Part shown: piece by piece, positions 8,901-24,578 of the stretch | Layout: each line of letters starts with the position of its first letter | Position numbering within the stretch: the first letter of the stretch is position 1 | DNA from: Streptomyces sp. BR123 | GTDB lineage: Bacteria; Actinomycetota; Actinomycetes; Streptomycetales; Streptomycetaceae | Length of the DNA stretch: 64,000 nucleotides | NCBI RefSeq assembly: GCF_013401435.1 | Contig: NZ_JACBGN010000001.1 | Span: 45,552 to 109,551 of the forward strand | Direction: 5' to 3' | Position numbers and translations under genes: made by a program | The notes under the pieces: generated by a model | The model's input: the letters and a program-made list of their open reading frames with translations, nothing else | Databases searched by the model: none | What the model was told of the DNA's origin: nothing

Positions 8901-8929
8901 CGGCCCCGTCTGCGACACAGACGGGGCCG
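8901..8929. terminator. Terminator downstream of jag
   Basis: Perfect 12-bp stem CGGCCCCGTCTG, loop CGACA, CAGACGGGGCCG, 20 bp beyond the jag stop on the minus strand. It ends the rpmH-to-jag unit. Confidence 0.8.
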
Positions 8930-8948
8930 AACACATCGGGGCTTGCGA

Positions 8949-9461
8949 TCAGGCCGGGAGCACAACGACGAAGCGCTGCGGCTCCACGCCTTCCGACTCG
9001 CTCCGCAGACCGGCGGCCGCCACGGCGTCGTGGACGACCTTCCGCTCGAACGGCGTCATCGGGGCCAGCTTCAGGGGCTCGCCCGACGCCTTCACGTCGG
9101 CCGCCGCCTTGGCCCCCAGAGCCGCCAGTTCCTGGCGCTTCTTGGCACGGAACCCTGCGATGTCCAGCATCAGTCGGCTGCGATCCCCGGTCTCTCGGTG
9201 CACGGCGAGGCGGGTCAGCTCCTGCAGGGCCTCCAGGACTTCGCCGTCGCGCCCCACGAGCTTCTGCAGGTCGCGGCCGCCGGAGTCGCTGACGATCGAG
9301 ACCGAGGCCCGGTCGGCCTCGACGTCCATGTCGATGTCACCGTCGAGATCGGCGATGTCGAGCAGACCCTCAAGGTAGTCGGCCGCGATCTCACCCTCCT
9401 GCTCGAGGCGGGTCAGGGTGTCGCCACTCTCAGCGGCGGCGGTGGTGGTGCCTTCCGTCAC
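8949..9461 (-). CDS. jag: KH/R3H RNA-binding protein Jag (KhpB)
   Basis: A 170-residue protein with a KH-like segment (SIVSDSGGRDLQKLVGRDGEVLEALQELTRLAV) and a C-terminal R3H domain (KLAPMTPFERKVVHDAV). It lacks the long N-terminal Jag domain of Bacillus homologues, as is usual in actinobacteria. KhpB-type proteins bind RNA and influence cell-envelope growth. The GTG start follows AAGGAGTCCCTCCC, and the gene is 15 bp downstream of yidC in the same direction, consistent with the widely conserved yidC-jag-rsmG order. Confidence 0.93.
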   Translation of the reverse strand: MTEGTTTAAAESGDTLTRLEQEGEIAADYLEGLLDIADLDGDIDMDVEADRASVSIVSDSGGRDLQKLVGRDGEVLEALQELTRLAVHRETGDRSRLMLDIAGFRAKKRQELAALGAKAAADVKASGEPLKLAPMTPFERKVVHDAVAAAGLRSESEGVEPQRFVVVLPA

Positions 9462-9476
9462 GGGAGGGACTCCTTC

Positions 9477-10580
9477 TTACTTCTTGGGAGAGGGCTTGGA
9501 GGGCGTCTGGCGCTGCGCCTTCGTCTGGCGCTTCGGCTGCTGACGCTTCTGGGCGCCGCTGCTCGCCGCGTCCGCGTCCGCCGTGGCCACGGAACTCTTG
9601 ATCACAGAACCGTCATCCTGGGCGGCCAGACCCTGCTTCGTCAGAGTTGCGATGAACTTGCGCTCGATGTCGTTGCGGTCCGGACCCTTGGCCACGATCG
9701 CGGCGACGATCTTCTTCTTGCCCCGTCCCTTGACCTGCCCGTGCGAGCTGACGGACTTGAGCAGGCGCGTCAGGTACTGGTCCTGCGCCTTGCTGCCCGG
9801 CGTCGGGTTCTGGTTGATCACGTACATCTGCTGGCCCATGGTCCAGACGTTGGTGGTCAGCCAGTAGACGAGGACACCGACGGGGAAGTTGACACCCATG
9901 ACGGCGAAGATCACCGGGAAGATGTACATCAGCATCTTCTGCTGCTGCATGAACGGCGTCTTGACCGTCAGGTCCACGTTCTTCTGCATCAGCTGGCGCT
10001 GGGTGTAGAACTGCGACAGCGACATCAGGATGATCATGAACGCGGTCACGATCCGGACGTCCGTCAGCGAGGCGCCCAGCGCGGCGACCTTCTCAGGGCT
10101 GTCCATGAACTTGGCGGCGATCGGCGCGCCGAAGATCTTCGCCTCGCGGGCGCTGTCGACCAGCTGCTGGTCCAGCACACCGATGGTCTTGCCGTCGGCG
10201 ATGTGCGCCAGCACGGAGTACAGCGCGAAGAAGAACGGCGACTGCGCCAGGATGGGAAGACACGAGGAGAGCGGGTTGGTACCCGTCTCCTTGTACAGCT
10301 TCATCATCTCTTCGGACTGACGCTGCTTGTCGTTCTTGTAGCGCTCCTGGATCGCCTTCATCTTCGGCTGGAGCGCCTGCATGCCCCGCGTCGCCTTGAT
10401 CTGCTTCACGAAGAGCGGGATCAGGCAGATACGGATCAGGACCACCAGGGACACGATGGACAGGCCCCAGGCCCACCCGCTGTCCGGCCCGAAGATCGCT
10501 CCATACAGTGAGTGGAACTGGACGACGATCCACGAGACGGGTGTGGTGATAAAGCTGAACAGACTGGCAATCGTGTCCAC
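9477..10580 (-). CDS. yidC: Membrane protein insertase YidC/OxaA
   Basis: A 367-residue insertase of the Gram-positive type with no large periplasmic domain. Five transmembrane segments are visible, starting with the N-terminal [17 protein letters not shown] and [23 protein letters not shown]. The hydrophilic groove arginine lies in the second ([10 protein letters not shown]), followed by the cytoplasmic hairpin ([20 protein letters not shown]). A lysine/glutamine-rich tail of about 40 residues ([14 protein letters not shown]) would face the cytoplasm near ribosomes. The GTG start at 10580 is 3 bp after the yidD stop, so the two genes are tightly coupled. Confidence 0.97.
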   Translation of the reverse strand: MDTIASLFSFITTPVSWIVVQFHSLYGAIFGPDSGWAWGLSIVSLVVLIRICLIPLFVKQIKATRGMQALQPKMKAIQERYKNDKQRQSEEMMKLYKETGTNPLSSCLPILAQSPFFFALYSVLAHIADGKTIGVLDQQLVDSAREAKIFGAPIAAKFMDSPEKVAALGASLTDVRIVTAFMIILMSLSQFYTQRQLMQKNVDLTVKTPFMQQQKMLMYIFPVIFAVMGVNFPVGVLVYWLTTNVWTMGQQMYVINQNPTPGSKAQDQYLTRLLKSVSSHGQVKGRGKKKIVAAIVAKGPDRNDIERKFIATLTKQGLAAQDDGSVIKSSVATADADAASSGAQKRQQPKRQTKAQRQTPSKPSPKK

Positions 10581-10583
10581 TAA

Positions 10584-10865
10584 TCAGGCTCCTTGAGCAT
10601 TGCGAGATCTACGCAACGCAGTGCGCAGCTGCTCGTGCCAACGCGGGCGTTTACGAGGTGGGACATGATCAACCCCACCCGCGGACCACGGGTTGCACCG
10701 CAGGATCCGCCAGGCGGTGAGAACGGTCCCCTTCACCGCACCATGCCGGTCGATGGCCGTGAACCCGTAGCGCGAGCACGAGGGGTAGTAACGGCACACC
10801 GGGCCGAGCAGCGGACTGATGGTCCACTGGTACAGCTTGATCAAAGCGAGCAGCGGGTACTTCAT
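10584..10865 (-). CDS. yidD: Membrane protein insertion efficiency factor YidD
   Basis: A 93-residue YidD with the hallmark segments [20 protein letters not shown] and [16 protein letters not shown]. Cysteines in CRYYPSC and RCNPW are conserved in the family. It assists YidC-dependent membrane insertion. Its ATG overlaps the rnpA stop (ATGA) and yidC follows after 3 bp, giving a translationally coupled rnpA-yidD-yidC block. Confidence 0.95.
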   Translation of the reverse strand: MKYPLLALIKLYQWTISPLLGPVCRYYPSCSRYGFTAIDRHGAVKGTVLTAWRILRCNPWSAGGVDHVPPRKRPRWHEQLRTALRRSRNAQGA

Positions 10866-11236
10866 CGAGCTGCGCCTCCCAGGAGCCGCAGCAGAGCGGC
10901 ATCCAGGTCCTTGGCCAGGTCCTCGAGGCGGGCATCGCCCGATCCGGGCAACGCCCTCACCACCACCAGGCTACCGGCGGGCAGGCGGGAGAGCCGCTCG
11001 CGTACGAGATGGCGGAGGCGGCGCTTCACCCGGTTCCGGACGACGGCGCCCCCCACGGCCTTGCTGACGACGAAACCCGCACGGGTCGAGGGAACTGTCT
11101 CCCCCGGCCCGTGCGGGTCCGTTGCACCGCTTGTGCGTAGGTGGACGACGAGGAGCGGGCGACCGGCCCTGCGGCCTCGGCGTACCGCGCTCGCGAAGTC
11201 CTCGCGCCGCCTCAGCCGATTTTCGGGAGACAGCAC
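10862..11236 (-). CDS. rnpA: Ribonuclease P protein component
   Basis: A 124-residue basic protein with the RnpA signature [14 protein letters not shown]. It binds RNase P RNA and helps process tRNA 5' ends. The reading frame is open further upstream, but I choose the GTG at 11236 ([14 protein letters not shown]), which gives the usual family length and keeps a 20-bp spacing to rpmH. Its stop overlaps the yidD ATG. Confidence 0.94.
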   Translation of the reverse strand: MLSPENRLRRREDFASAVRRGRRAGRPLLVVHLRTSGATDPHGPGETVPSTRAGFVVSKAVGGAVVRNRVKRRLRHLVRERLSRLPAGSLVVVRALPGSGDARLEDLAKDLDAALLRLLGGAAR

Positions 11237-11256
11237 GACGTCACGACCTGCGTGAG

Positions 11257-11394
11257 TTACGCGGAGAGGGCAGCGCGGCCCTTGCTGCGGCGGTTCGCCA
11301 GGATGGCGCGGCCGGCACGGGTGCGCATCCGCAGGCGGAAGCCGTGGGTCTTCGCGCGGCGACGGTTGTTCGGCTGGAAGGTGCGCTTGCTCAC
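11257..11394 (-). CDS. rpmH: 50S ribosomal protein L34
   Basis: A 45-residue Arg/Lys-rich protein. Translation of the minus strand from the GTG at 11394 begins [19 protein letters not shown] and ends GRAALSA, the typical actinobacterial L34. A GGAG ribosome-binding site is spaced 8 nt before the start. It is divergent from dnaA, as in most bacteria, and heads the rpmH-rnpA-yidD-yidC-jag unit. Confidence 0.97.
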   Translation of the reverse strand: MSKRTFQPNNRRRAKTHGFRLRMRTRAGRAILANRRSKGRAALSA

Positions 11395-11628
11395 TCGGGG
11401 GCTCCAGAGAATGAATCGTTGTGGCGGGACATCGCCTGGCTGTCACCGTGCGCCCACGAGGAACTCGCGTGTTCGCCCGAGTGGCACCGCTCAACGACCA
11501 CGATCAGTGATCCTCGCCCATCGGTAGGCAGGCGGCAGCAGCCATCGACAACTCGACCTCGTTACGGTACGCGCGGCTACGCCATCCGGTCAAACCGAGG
11601 CGACGCCGTCCCGCGCTGTACACAGGCT

Positions 11629-11637
11629 GTGGACAAC
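11629..11637 (-). promoter_or_regulatory. DnaA box in dnaA promoter region
   Basis: TGTGGACAA, the reverse complement of the consensus TTGTCCACA, lies immediately upstream of the predicted -35. Autoregulation of dnaA by DnaA is known in many bacteria; here it is inferred from the site. Confidence 0.75.
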
Positions 11638-11640
11638 GAC

Positions 11641-11670
11641 TTGAACCCTACCGGTCGCGCTGACTACCGT
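11641..11670 (+). promoter_or_regulatory. Predicted dnaA promoter
   Basis: TTGAAC at 11641-11646, an 18-nt spacer and TACCGT at 11665-11670, about 80 bp upstream of the dnaA start. It matches a vegetative sigma-70-type promoter moderately. Confidence 0.5.
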
Positions 11671-11748
11671 TGTCTGACCCCGGATTTTTGTCCCGACCGT
11701 CCCAAAGAACCACACATTCGTGGGACCCCCTGTGAGAGAGCGTGCCCT

Positions 11749-13497
11749 GTGGCTGACGTACCTGCCGATCTTGCCGCAGTGTGGCCACGGGTGCTCGAGA
11801 AGCTCCTGGGGGAAGGACAGCAGGCGGTCGAGCCGAAGGACCAGCAGTGGGTCGAGCGCTGCCAGCCCCTGGCCCTCGTCGCCGACACCGCGCTGCTCGC
11901 CGTACCCAACGAGTACGGAAAGCGCGTCCTCGAAGGCCGTCTGGCGCCGCTGATCAGCGATGCGCTCAGCCGTGAGTGCGGCCGCCCCATCCGTATCGCC
12001 ATCACCGTGGACGACTCCGTCGGCGAGCCCGCGCCGCCGCCGGCCCCGCCCGCCCCGCAGCGAGGCGAGTCGTACGAGCCGTACGGCGGCCCGCGCCCCG
12101 GCGGCCACCACGGTCCCGGGCCGGGCGACGACCAGCTGCCCACCGCGCGCCCCGCGTACCCGGACTACCAGCAGCAGCGCCCGGAGCCCGGCGCCTGGCC
12201 CCGTGGCGGCCAGCAGGACGACTACGGCTGGCAGCAGCCGCGCCACGGCGGCTTCCCCGAGCGCGACCCGTACGCCTCCCCGCAGCCGGGCTACCTCCAG
12301 CAGGCCGAGTCCGGCGGCTACGACCAGGGCTCCTACGAGCCTCAGCCGTTCGAGTCCTCCCCGTACGAGTCGCCGTACGAGCCGTCGGGCCCCCGCCCGG
12401 GGCCCGGCCGGTCCGCGCCCCCGCCGGCCCCGTCCGGGGGCTCCACCTCGGGTCCGCCGGAGCCGACCGCCCGGCTGAACCCGAAGTACCTCTTCGACAC
12501 CTTCGTCATCGGCGCCTCGAACCGCTTCGCGCACGCCGCCGCGGTGGCCGTCGCCGAGGCGCCGGCCAAGGCCTACAACCCGCTCTTCATCTACGGGGAG
12601 TCGGGGCTCGGCAAGACGCACCTGCTGCACGCCATCGGGCACTACGCGCGGAGCCTCTACCCGGGCACCCGCGTGCGGTACGTGAGCTCGGAGGAGTTCA
12701 CCAACGAGTTCATCAACTCCATCCGAGACGGCAAGGGCGACGCCTTCCGCAAGCGGTACCGCGAGATGGACATCCTGCTCGTCGACGACATCCAGTTCCT
12801 GGCGAGCAAGGAGTCGACTCAGGAGGAGTTCTTCCACACCTTCAACACGCTCCACAACGCCAACAAGCAGATCGTGCTGTCCTCCGACCGGCCGCCCAAG
12901 CAGCTGGTCACCCTGGAGGACCGGCTCCGCAACCGCTTCGAGTGGGGCCTGATCACCGACGTCCAGCCGCCCGAGCTGGAGACCCGTATCGCGATCCTGC
13001 GCAAGAAGGCCGTACAGGAGCAGCTCAACGCCCCGCCGGAGGTACTGGAGTTCATCGCCTCCCGCATCTCGCGCAACATCCGCGAGCTGGAGGGGGCGCT
13101 GATCCGGGTCACGGCCTTCGCGAGCCTGAACCGGCAGCCGGTCGACCTCGGGCTGACCGAGGACGTCCTCAAGAACCTGATCCCCGGGGGCGAGGACTCC
13201 GCACCCGAGATCACGGCCTCGGACATCATGGCGGCCACGGCCGACTACTTCGGTCTGACGGTGGACGACCTGTGCGGCTCCTCGCGCAGCCGCGTCCTGG
13301 TCACCGCCCGGCAGATCGCGATGTACCTGTGCCGGGAGCTCACGGACCTGTCCCTGCCGAAGATCGGGGCACAGTTCGGCGGGCGGGACCACACCACCGT
13401 CATGCACGCGGACCGCAAGATCCGCGCTCTGATGGCCGAGCGGCGCTCGATCTACAACCAGGTCACCGAGCTCACCAACCGCATCAAGAACGGCTGA
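11749..13497 (+). CDS. dnaA: Chromosomal replication initiator protein DnaA
   Basis: A 582-residue DnaA. Domain I begins [20 protein letters not shown]. Domain II is long, disordered and rich in Pro, Gly, Tyr and Gln (about residues 85-240), a Streptomyces feature. The AAA+ domain III has Walker [10 protein letters not shown] (about residue 283) and Walker [11 protein letters not shown]. Domain IV ends with the DNA-binding signature [15 protein letters not shown] at about residue 543. It melts oriC and recruits the helicase. The frame is open upstream, but the GTG at 11749 gives the conserved N-terminus. The gene is transcribed towards oriC. Confidence 0.97.
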   Translation: MADVPADLAAVWPRVLEKLLGEGQQAVEPKDQQWVERCQPLALVADTALLAVPNEYGKRVLEGRLAPLISDALSRECGRPIRIAITVDDSVGEPAPPPAPPAPQRGESYEPYGGPRPGGHHGPGPGDDQLPTARPAYPDYQQQRPEPGAWPRGGQQDDYGWQQPRHGGFPERDPYASPQPGYLQQAESGGYDQGSYEPQPFESSPYESPYEPSGPRPGPGRSAPPPAPSGGSTSGPPEPTARLNPKYLFDTFVIGASNRFAHAAAVAVAEAPAKAYNPLFIYGESGLGKTHLLHAIGHYARSLYPGTRVRYVSSEEFTNEFINSIRDGKGDAFRKRYREMDILLVDDIQFLASKESTQEEFFHTFNTLHNANKQIVLSSDRPPKQLVTLEDRLRNRFEWGLITDVQPPELETRIAILRKKAVQEQLNAPPEVLEFIASRISRNIRELEGALIRVTAFASLNRQPVDLGLTEDVLKNLIPGGEDSAPEITASDIMAATADYFGLTVDDLCGSSRSRVLVTARQIAMYLCRELTDLSLPKIGAQFGGRDHTTVMHADRKIRALMAERRSIYNQVTELTNRIKNG

Positions 13498-13504
13498 GCC
13501 GCAG

Positions 13505-13545
13505 CACCCGGAACCTGACACCCGCCACCCGGAACCTGACACCCG
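13505..13545 (+). repeat. Tandem 21-bp direct repeat after dnaA
   Basis: The 20-mer CACCCGGAACCTGACACCCG occurs twice (13505-13524 and 13526-13545) with a 21-bp period, followed by degenerate CCCGGCAC units to about 13595. Confidence 0.9.
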
Positions 13546-13609
13546 GCACCCGGCACTCAGCAGCCAGCACTCAGGGCCCGGCACACCCGGCACCGAGCAC
13601 CCGCCGTCC

Positions 13610-13633
13610 GCATCCGCATCCGCATCCGCATCC
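13610..13633 (+). repeat. Hexamer tandem repeat (GCATCC)4
   Basis: Four perfect GCATCC units between dnaA and the DnaA-box cluster. No function is known to me. Confidence 0.9.
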
Positions 13634-13740
13634 GACGGGCCGTCAACGGCCCTTCGGCGCTTCGCCAAACGCATCCACGGGGCGCTTCCGGAGTAATCCG
13701 GGGGCGCCCTTCTTCATGTGCGCGCCCCTGGTCTGTTCGA

Positions 13741-14340
13741 ATACGCCCCCTGTGGAGCAACTTGTCCACAGATTGCGGAACTTTCTTCCGTCCACAGGCT
13801 GGGGACTGGCTTGCTCGCCCACAATCTGTCCACAGGGCTTCTGACTGAGGACCCATCAGGCCAGGTCACAGGCCTGTGGAATTGTGCGTGAGGGATATCC
13901 ACAGACTGTGGACGGGCGATTCATCCACAGGCCCGTCCACCGTGTTGTCCACCGCTCACCCACAGGTTGCCCCATCCTGTGCACAGGTTCCGACGGGTTA
14001 CCCACATCGCTGTCCACTGTTCGGCAACCAGGCGCCCCTCTTCACCGCCCGGAGTGAAAGCCGTCACACGGAAGTCGACGTTTGGGCTGTGGAGTACTTG
14101 GGGAAAGCTGGGGACACACCTGTGGAGTAGTCCGGGTCACCTGGGGATGGCCTGTGCAGAACTTTCTGTTCTCCACAGCACCCCCCTGTTGTCCACCGGT
14201 GCCACCCACAGGGCATGGGGATAAAAAACAGTGCCTGACCTGCAGCGACGGGCTTATCCACCGTTTCCACAGGCCCTACTACTACCCCCATGGACAGTTA
14301 GGCCGGATTCGGTTTTCAAGCAGGTGCTGTGCACAACGTG
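13741..14340. other. oriC: Chromosomal replication origin oriC (DnaA-box cluster)
   Basis: Non-coding DNA between dnaA and dnaN with many 9-mers matching the Streptomyces DnaA box TTGTCCACA. Plus-strand examples: 13762 (consensus), 13788 CCGTCCACA, 13826 CTGTCCACA, 13895 ATATCCACA, 13921 TCATCCACA, 13933 and 13945 (last base changed), 14010, 14169 TTCTCCACA, 14189 TTGTCCACC, 14254 TTATCCACC, 14263 GTTTCCACA. Minus-strand examples: 13751, 13874, 13907, 14088 and 14121. Boxes lie in two groups (13751-14018 and 14088-14271) separated by a 70-bp box-poor stretch. The only A/T run is GGATAAAAAACA at 14219-14230 in the second group. Position and box density make the assignment secure; the unwinding site is not identifiable. 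Confidence 0.95.
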
Positions 14341-14520
14341 GTCGAGAGGCCTCCCCGACACCTCGCTCCCGATTTGACGGGCGGCAGCACCAGCTGTCGG
14401 CGCCGTACGTCAGACTGGTTCCCGGCATCGAGGCCCCCAGCCCTCCAAGGCACCGGGCCCGACGGGCCGACGACGAAGGCCGGCAGACGGACGAGCGAGC
14501 AACAGCAGGAGGCGGTTCCG

Positions 14521-15651
14521 GTGAAGATCCGGGTGGAGCGCGACGTACTCGCGGAGGCGGTGGCCTGGGCTGCCCGCAGCCTCCCGGCCCGGCCGCCGGT
14601 CCCCGTACTCGCGGGCCTGCTGCTGAAGGCCGAGGACGGCACCCTGTCCCTCTCCGGCTTCGACTACGAGGTCTCGGCCCGCGTCTCCGTCGAGGCGGAC
14701 GTGGAGGAGGACGGCACCGTCCTCGTCTCCGGCCGGCTCCTCGCCGACATCTGCCGCGCCCTCCCCAACCGGCCGGTGGAGATTTCCACAGACGGTGTGC
14801 GGGCGATCGTGGTCTGCGGCTCCTCGCGGTTCACCCTCCACACCCTGCCCGTGGAGGAGTACCCGGCCCTGCCCCAGATGCCGACCGCGACCGGCACGGT
14901 CTCCGGCGAGGTCTTCGCCGCTGCCGCGGCCCAGGTCGCCATCGCCGCCGGCCGCGACGACACGCTGCCCGTCCTCACCGGTGTCCGCATCGAGATCGAG
15001 GGCGACCGCGTCACCCTGGCCTCCACCGACCGCTACCGCTTCGCGGTCCGCGAGTTCCTGTGGAAGCCGGAGAACCCGGACGCCTCGGCCGTGGCCCTGG
15101 TGCCCGCCAAAACCCTCCTGGACACCGCCAAGTCCCTGACCAGCGGCGACACCGTCACCCTGGCGCTGTCGGGCTCCGGCGCGGGTGAGGGCCTGATCGG
15201 CTTCGAGGGCGCCGGCCGCCGCACCACCACCCGCCTCCTCGAGGGCGACCTGCCGAAGTACCGCACGCTCTTCCCGACGGAGTTCAACTCCATCGCCGTG
15301 ATCGAGACCGCCCCGTTCGTCGAGGCCGTCAAGCGCGTGGCCCTGGTCGCCGAGCGCAACACGCCGGTCCGCCTGAGCTTCGAGAAGGGCGTGCTGACCC
15401 TGGAGGCCGGCTCCTCCGACGATGCACAGGCTGTGGAGCGCGTCGACGCCTCCCTGGAGGGCGACGACATCTCGATCGCCTTCAACCCGACCTTCCTGCT
15501 GGACGGCCTCAGCGCGATCGACTCGCCGGTCGCCCAGCTCAGCTTCACGACGTCCACCAAGCCGGCGCTGCTCAGCGGCCGCCCCGCGGTCGACGCCGAG
15601 GCGGACGAGGCCTACAAGTACCTGATCATGCCGGTGCGCCTCTCCGGCTGA
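14521..15651 (+). CDS. dnaN: DNA polymerase III beta subunit (sliding clamp)
   Basis: A 376-residue sliding clamp beginning VKIRVERDVLAEAVAWAARSLP and ending YLIMPVRLSG, where the conserved C-terminal MPVR occurs. It forms the dimeric ring that tethers polymerase to DNA. I choose the GTG at 14521 because an AGGAGG ribosome-binding site ends 9 nt upstream, although the frame is open to 14329. It lies directly downstream of oriC on the same strand as dnaA. Its coding sequence contains DnaA-box-like words at about 14782 and 15431. Confidence 0.97.
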   Translation: MKIRVERDVLAEAVAWAARSLPARPPVPVLAGLLLKAEDGTLSLSGFDYEVSARVSVEADVEEDGTVLVSGRLLADICRALPNRPVEISTDGVRAIVVCGSSRFTLHTLPVEEYPALPQMPTATGTVSGEVFAAAAAQVAIAAGRDDTLPVLTGVRIEIEGDRVTLASTDRYRFAVREFLWKPENPDASAVALVPAKTLLDTAKSLTSGDTVTLALSGSGAGEGLIGFEGAGRRTTTRLLEGDLPKYRTLFPTEFNSIAVIETAPFVEAVKRVALVAERNTPVRLSFEKGVLTLEAGSSDDAQAVERVDASLEGDDISIAFNPTFLLDGLSAIDSPVAQLSFTTSTKPALLSGRPAVDAEADEAYKYLIMPVRLSG

Positions 15652-15657
15652 CACCCG

Positions 15658-15666
15658 TTGTCCACA
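15658..15666 (+). promoter_or_regulatory. Consensus DnaA box after dnaN
   Basis: TTGTCCACA 7 bp after the dnaN stop, in the 248-bp dnaN/gnd intergenic region, which otherwise holds only GC-rich sequence and the AAGGA ribosome-binding site of the next gene. Confidence 0.7.
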
Positions 15667-15899
15667 GGGCCCGGTCCCGCAGTCCGCGGAACCGGGCCCG
15701 ACGGCGTTCACGTCCCGGCCCTCCGGCATTCCCCGCGCCGCCCGCAGCGCCGCCGGGTGCCGCGCCCGGCCCCCGTACGGCGGGTGCCTGGAGCGCCCGT
15801 GGCGCCGGGCGGCACCGCCCGGCGTAGGCTCGGAGCCGGGTCTCCCCGAGAATCGGGGCAATCCGGCACAAACGGCCACAACGCTTAAGGAACCACCTG

Positions 15900-16775
<876 letters not shown>

Positions 16776-16867
16776 CCGCCGCTGCGGGCGCGGTACCGCG
16801 CCCGCAGCACACAGCAGTACCGCAGTACAGAGCAGAACAGCAGGAAGCCGGGGGAGGTCGGCGCCGC

Positions 16868-18004
16868 ATGCATGTCTCGCATCTCTCGTTGGCCGACTTC
16901 CGCTCGTACGCCCGGGCCGAGGTTCCCCTCGACCCGGGCGTCACGGCTTTCGTGGGCCCCAACGGCCAGGGGAAGACGAACCTGGTCGAGGCGATCGGCT
17001 ACCTGGCGACGCTCGGCAGCCACCGGGTGTCCTCGGACGCCCCCCTCGTGCGGATGGGCGCGCAGCGGGCCGTCGTCCGCGCGGCCGTCCGGCAGGGCGA
17101 CCGGCAGCAGCTGGTCGAGCTGGAGCTCAACCCCGGGCGGGCGAACCGGGCCCGCATCAACCGGTCCTCGCAGGTCAGGCCGCGGGACGTGCTGGGGATC
17201 GTACGGACGGTGCTCTTCGCACCGGAGGACCTGGCTCTCGTCAAGGGCGATCCGGGCGAGCGGCGGAAGCTCCTCGACGAGCTGGTCACCGCCCGCTCGC
17301 CGCGGATGGCGGGGGTCCGGTCGGACTACGAGCGGGTGCTGAAGCAGCGGAACACCCTGCTCAAGTCGGCCGCCATGGCGCGCCGGCACGGCGGCCGCTC
17401 CATGGACCTGTCGACGCTGGACGTGTGGGACCAGCACCTGGCGCGCGCGGGCGCGGAGCTGCTGGCCCACCGGCTGGATCTGATCGCCTCCCTGCTGCCG
17501 CTGGCGGACAAGGCGTACGAGCAGCTCGCGCCCGGCGGCGGGCCGCTGGGCCTGTCCTACCGGTCCTCGGCGGGCGAGGCGGTGGACGCCGGAGCGGCGC
17601 GGACCCGGGAGGAGCTGTACGCGGCGCTGATCGACGCGCTCGCGCAGGTGCGCAAGCAGGAGATCGAGCGGGGCGTGACCTTGGTGGGCCCGCACCGGGA
17701 CGACGTGCTGCTGCGGCTCGGGGAGCTGCCGGCGAAGGGGTACGCGAGCCACGGGGAGTCGTGGTCGTACGCGCTGGCGCTGCGGCTGGCCTCGTACGAG
17801 CTGCTGCGCTCGGAGGGGGCCGAGCCGGTGCTGATCCTCGACGACGTCTTCGCGGAACTGGACGCCCGGCGCCGGGAGCGGCTGGCCGAGCTGGTGGCAC
17901 CGGCCGAGCAGGTGCTGGTGACGGCAGCTGTGGACGATGACGTTCCGGATGTCCTGGCGGGAGCGCGGTTCGGGGTGTCCGGCGGTGAGGTGACCCGGCT
18001 GTGA
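16868..18004 (+). CDS. recF: DNA replication and repair protein RecF
   Basis: A 378-residue ABC-type SMC-like ATPase. Walker A is GPNGQGKTN at about residue 30, the signature region includes [18 protein letters not shown], and Walker B is [13 protein letters not shown] near the C-terminus. It loads RecA at single-strand gaps. The ATG at 16868 begins [14 protein letters not shown], the typical RecF N-terminus. Its stop overlaps the start of dciA by 4 bp (GTGA). Confidence 0.97.
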   Translation: MHVSHLSLADFRSYARAEVPLDPGVTAFVGPNGQGKTNLVEAIGYLATLGSHRVSSDAPLVRMGAQRAVVRAAVRQGDRQQLVELELNPGRANRARINRSSQVRPRDVLGIVRTVLFAPEDLALVKGDPGERRKLLDELVTARSPRMAGVRSDYERVLKQRNTLLKSAAMARRHGGRSMDLSTLDVWDQHLARAGAELLAHRLDLIASLLPLADKAYEQLAPGGGPLGLSYRSSAGEAVDAGAARTREELYAALIDALAQVRKQEIERGVTLVGPHRDDVLLRLGELPAKGYASHGESWSYALALRLASYELLRSEGAEPVLILDDVFAELDARRRERLAELVAPAEQVLVTAAVDDDVPDVLAGARFGVSGGEVTRL

Positions 18005-18555
18005 ACGAGGAAAAGCGGAATGCGCAGGAGCCGGGCGGTCCCCACCCTGGGCGCAAGGTTCCGGAGCTGTCGGGTGTGGACCTCGCGCGCCAGGCGCTGG
18101 CGGCGGCCCGGGAGCAGGCGCGGGCCCGCGGCACCGCGGCCGGCGGGCGGAGCGGCCGGCACCATCCCGGCCTGCGCTCGGGGGCGCGGGCGGACGGACG
18201 GGATCCGATGCCGCTGATGGCGGCGCTGGACCGGCTGCGGACGGAGCGCGGCTGGGAGATGCCGATGGCGGTGGCCGGCGTGATGGAGCGCTGGCCGCAA
18301 ATCGTCGGCCCGGAGATCGCGACGCACTGCGAACCGGAACGCTACGAGGACCGTGAGCTGGTCGTGCGGTGCGACTCCTCGGCGTGGGCCGCGCAGCTGA
18401 AGCTGCTGGCCCCGCAGCTGGTGGCCCGGCTGAACGCGGACCTCGGCCAGGGCACGGTCCGGCTGATCAAGGTGCAGGGCCCGGGCGGTCGGCCGAGGCG
18501 GCACGGCCCCTGGCGCGCACCCGGCAGCACGGGTCCGGGCGACACCTACGGCTGA
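18001..18555 (+). CDS. dciA: DciA-type helicase-loader protein (DUF721)
   Basis: A 184-residue protein with the DUF721/DciA core [35 protein letters not shown], followed by [27 protein letters not shown]. The flanks are basic and disordered. DciA is the ancestral replicative-helicase operator in bacteria lacking DnaC/DnaI, and actinobacterial genes of this family stand between recF and gyrB as here. It is translationally coupled to recF. A helicase-loading role in this organism is inferred from family and context. Confidence 0.88.
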   Translation: MNEEKRNAQEPGGPHPGRKVPELSGVDLARQALAAAREQARARGTAAGGRSGRHHPGLRSGARADGRDPMPLMAALDRLRTERGWEMPMAVAGVMERWPQIVGPEIATHCEPERYEDRELVVRCDSSAWAAQLKLLAPQLVARLNADLGQGTVRLIKVQGPGGRPRRHGPWRAPGSTGPGDTYG

Positions 18556-21142
<2,587 letters not shown>

Positions 21143-21183
21143 GTCGGCTCTTCACGGCCGCCCGAAAGGATTTCTGACCAGCA

Positions 21184-23784
<2,601 letters not shown>

Positions 23785-23787
23785 GTC

Positions 23788-24462
23788 GTGAGTGGAGCCA
23801 CGGGCGCCGGACCGGCCAGAACCGAGGAGGACGGTGCCCGTGGCCCCGCCGCGGACTCCGAGGGCGGTGCCGGCGCCTCCAAGGGCGGGGGGACAGCGGT
23901 GACGGACACGCGAGGGCCGGAGCAGAAGCCCAAGGCCAAGCAGAAGCCGAAGCCGAGGCAGGAGAAGCAGGGCGCCGAGCCGTACCACCCGCCGCAGGCG
24001 TACGCGGCCCCCTCGGGCCCGGGCGCGCCCCGGGGCGCAGGGGACACTGCTGCGCAGCGCAAGCCGCGTACAGGAGCCCGTGTGACGCCCAGGACGCGCA
24101 AGGCGCGGCTGCGGGTGGCCAAGGCCGATCCGTGGTCGGTGATGAAGGTCAGCTTCCTGCTGTCGATCGCGCTGGGCGTCTGCACCGTCGTGGCGGCGGC
24201 GGTGCTGTGGATGGTCATGGACGCCATGGGCGTCTTCTCCACCGTCGGTAGCACCATCAGCGAGGCGACCGGTTCGAGCGAGAGCAACGGCTTCGACCTC
24301 CAGGCGTTCCTGTCGCTGCCGCGGGTGCTGATCTTCACCTCGGTGATCGCCGTGATCGACGTCGTGCTGGCGACGGCGCTGGCGACGCTGGGCGCGTTCA
24401 TCTACAACCTGTCGGCGGGCTTCGTCGGCGGTGTGGAGCTCACGCTCGCGGAGGACGAGTGA
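23788..24462 (+). CDS. DUF3566 membrane protein
   Basis: A 224-residue protein. The first roughly 105 residues are disordered (Gly/Pro/Lys-rich). The DUF3566 domain follows, with RLRVAKADPWSVMKVSFLLSIALG, a transmembrane helix, an extracytoplasmic loop, and a second helix VLIFTSVIAVIDVVLATALATLGAFIYN. It is the equivalent of the gene after gyrA in mycobacteria. Function is unknown. The 3-bp spacing to gyrA argues for one transcript gyrB-gyrA-DUF3566. Confidence 0.88.
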   Translation: MSGATGAGPARTEEDGARGPAADSEGGAGASKGGGTAVTDTRGPEQKPKAKQKPKPRQEKQGAEPYHPPQAYAAPSGPGAPRGAGDTAAQRKPRTGARVTPRTRKARLRVAKADPWSVMKVSFLLSIALGVCTVVAAAVLWMVMDAMGVFSTVGSTISEATGSSESNGFDLQAFLSLPRVLIFTSVIAVIDVVLATALATLGAFIYNLSAGFVGGVELTLAEDE

Positions 24463-24525
24463 CCGTCTGATGACCTGCGGGGACGTCTCCGTGCAGCGTC
24501 CGCAGGGGCTGCGTCCCCGGGGATT

Positions 24526-24554
24526 TTGGCGGGACCGTGTCTGTGCGCTAATCT
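24526..24554 (+). promoter_or_regulatory. Predicted tRNA-Ile promoter
   Basis: TTGGCG at 24526-24531, a 17-nt spacer and TAATCT at 24549-24554, 24 bp before the mature tRNA 5' end. Confidence 0.55.
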
Positions 24555-24578
24555 TCAGGAGTCAGCGCGCAGCGCGGA

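Larger units (their letters stand above)
11395..11748. other. Divergent rpmH/dnaA regulatory region
   Basis: A 354-bp non-coding region between the divergent rpmH and dnaA genes. It holds a consensus DnaA box and a plausible dnaA promoter, both listed separately, and presumably the rpmH promoter on the other strand, which I cannot place confidently. No additional gene is supported. Confidence 0.7.
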
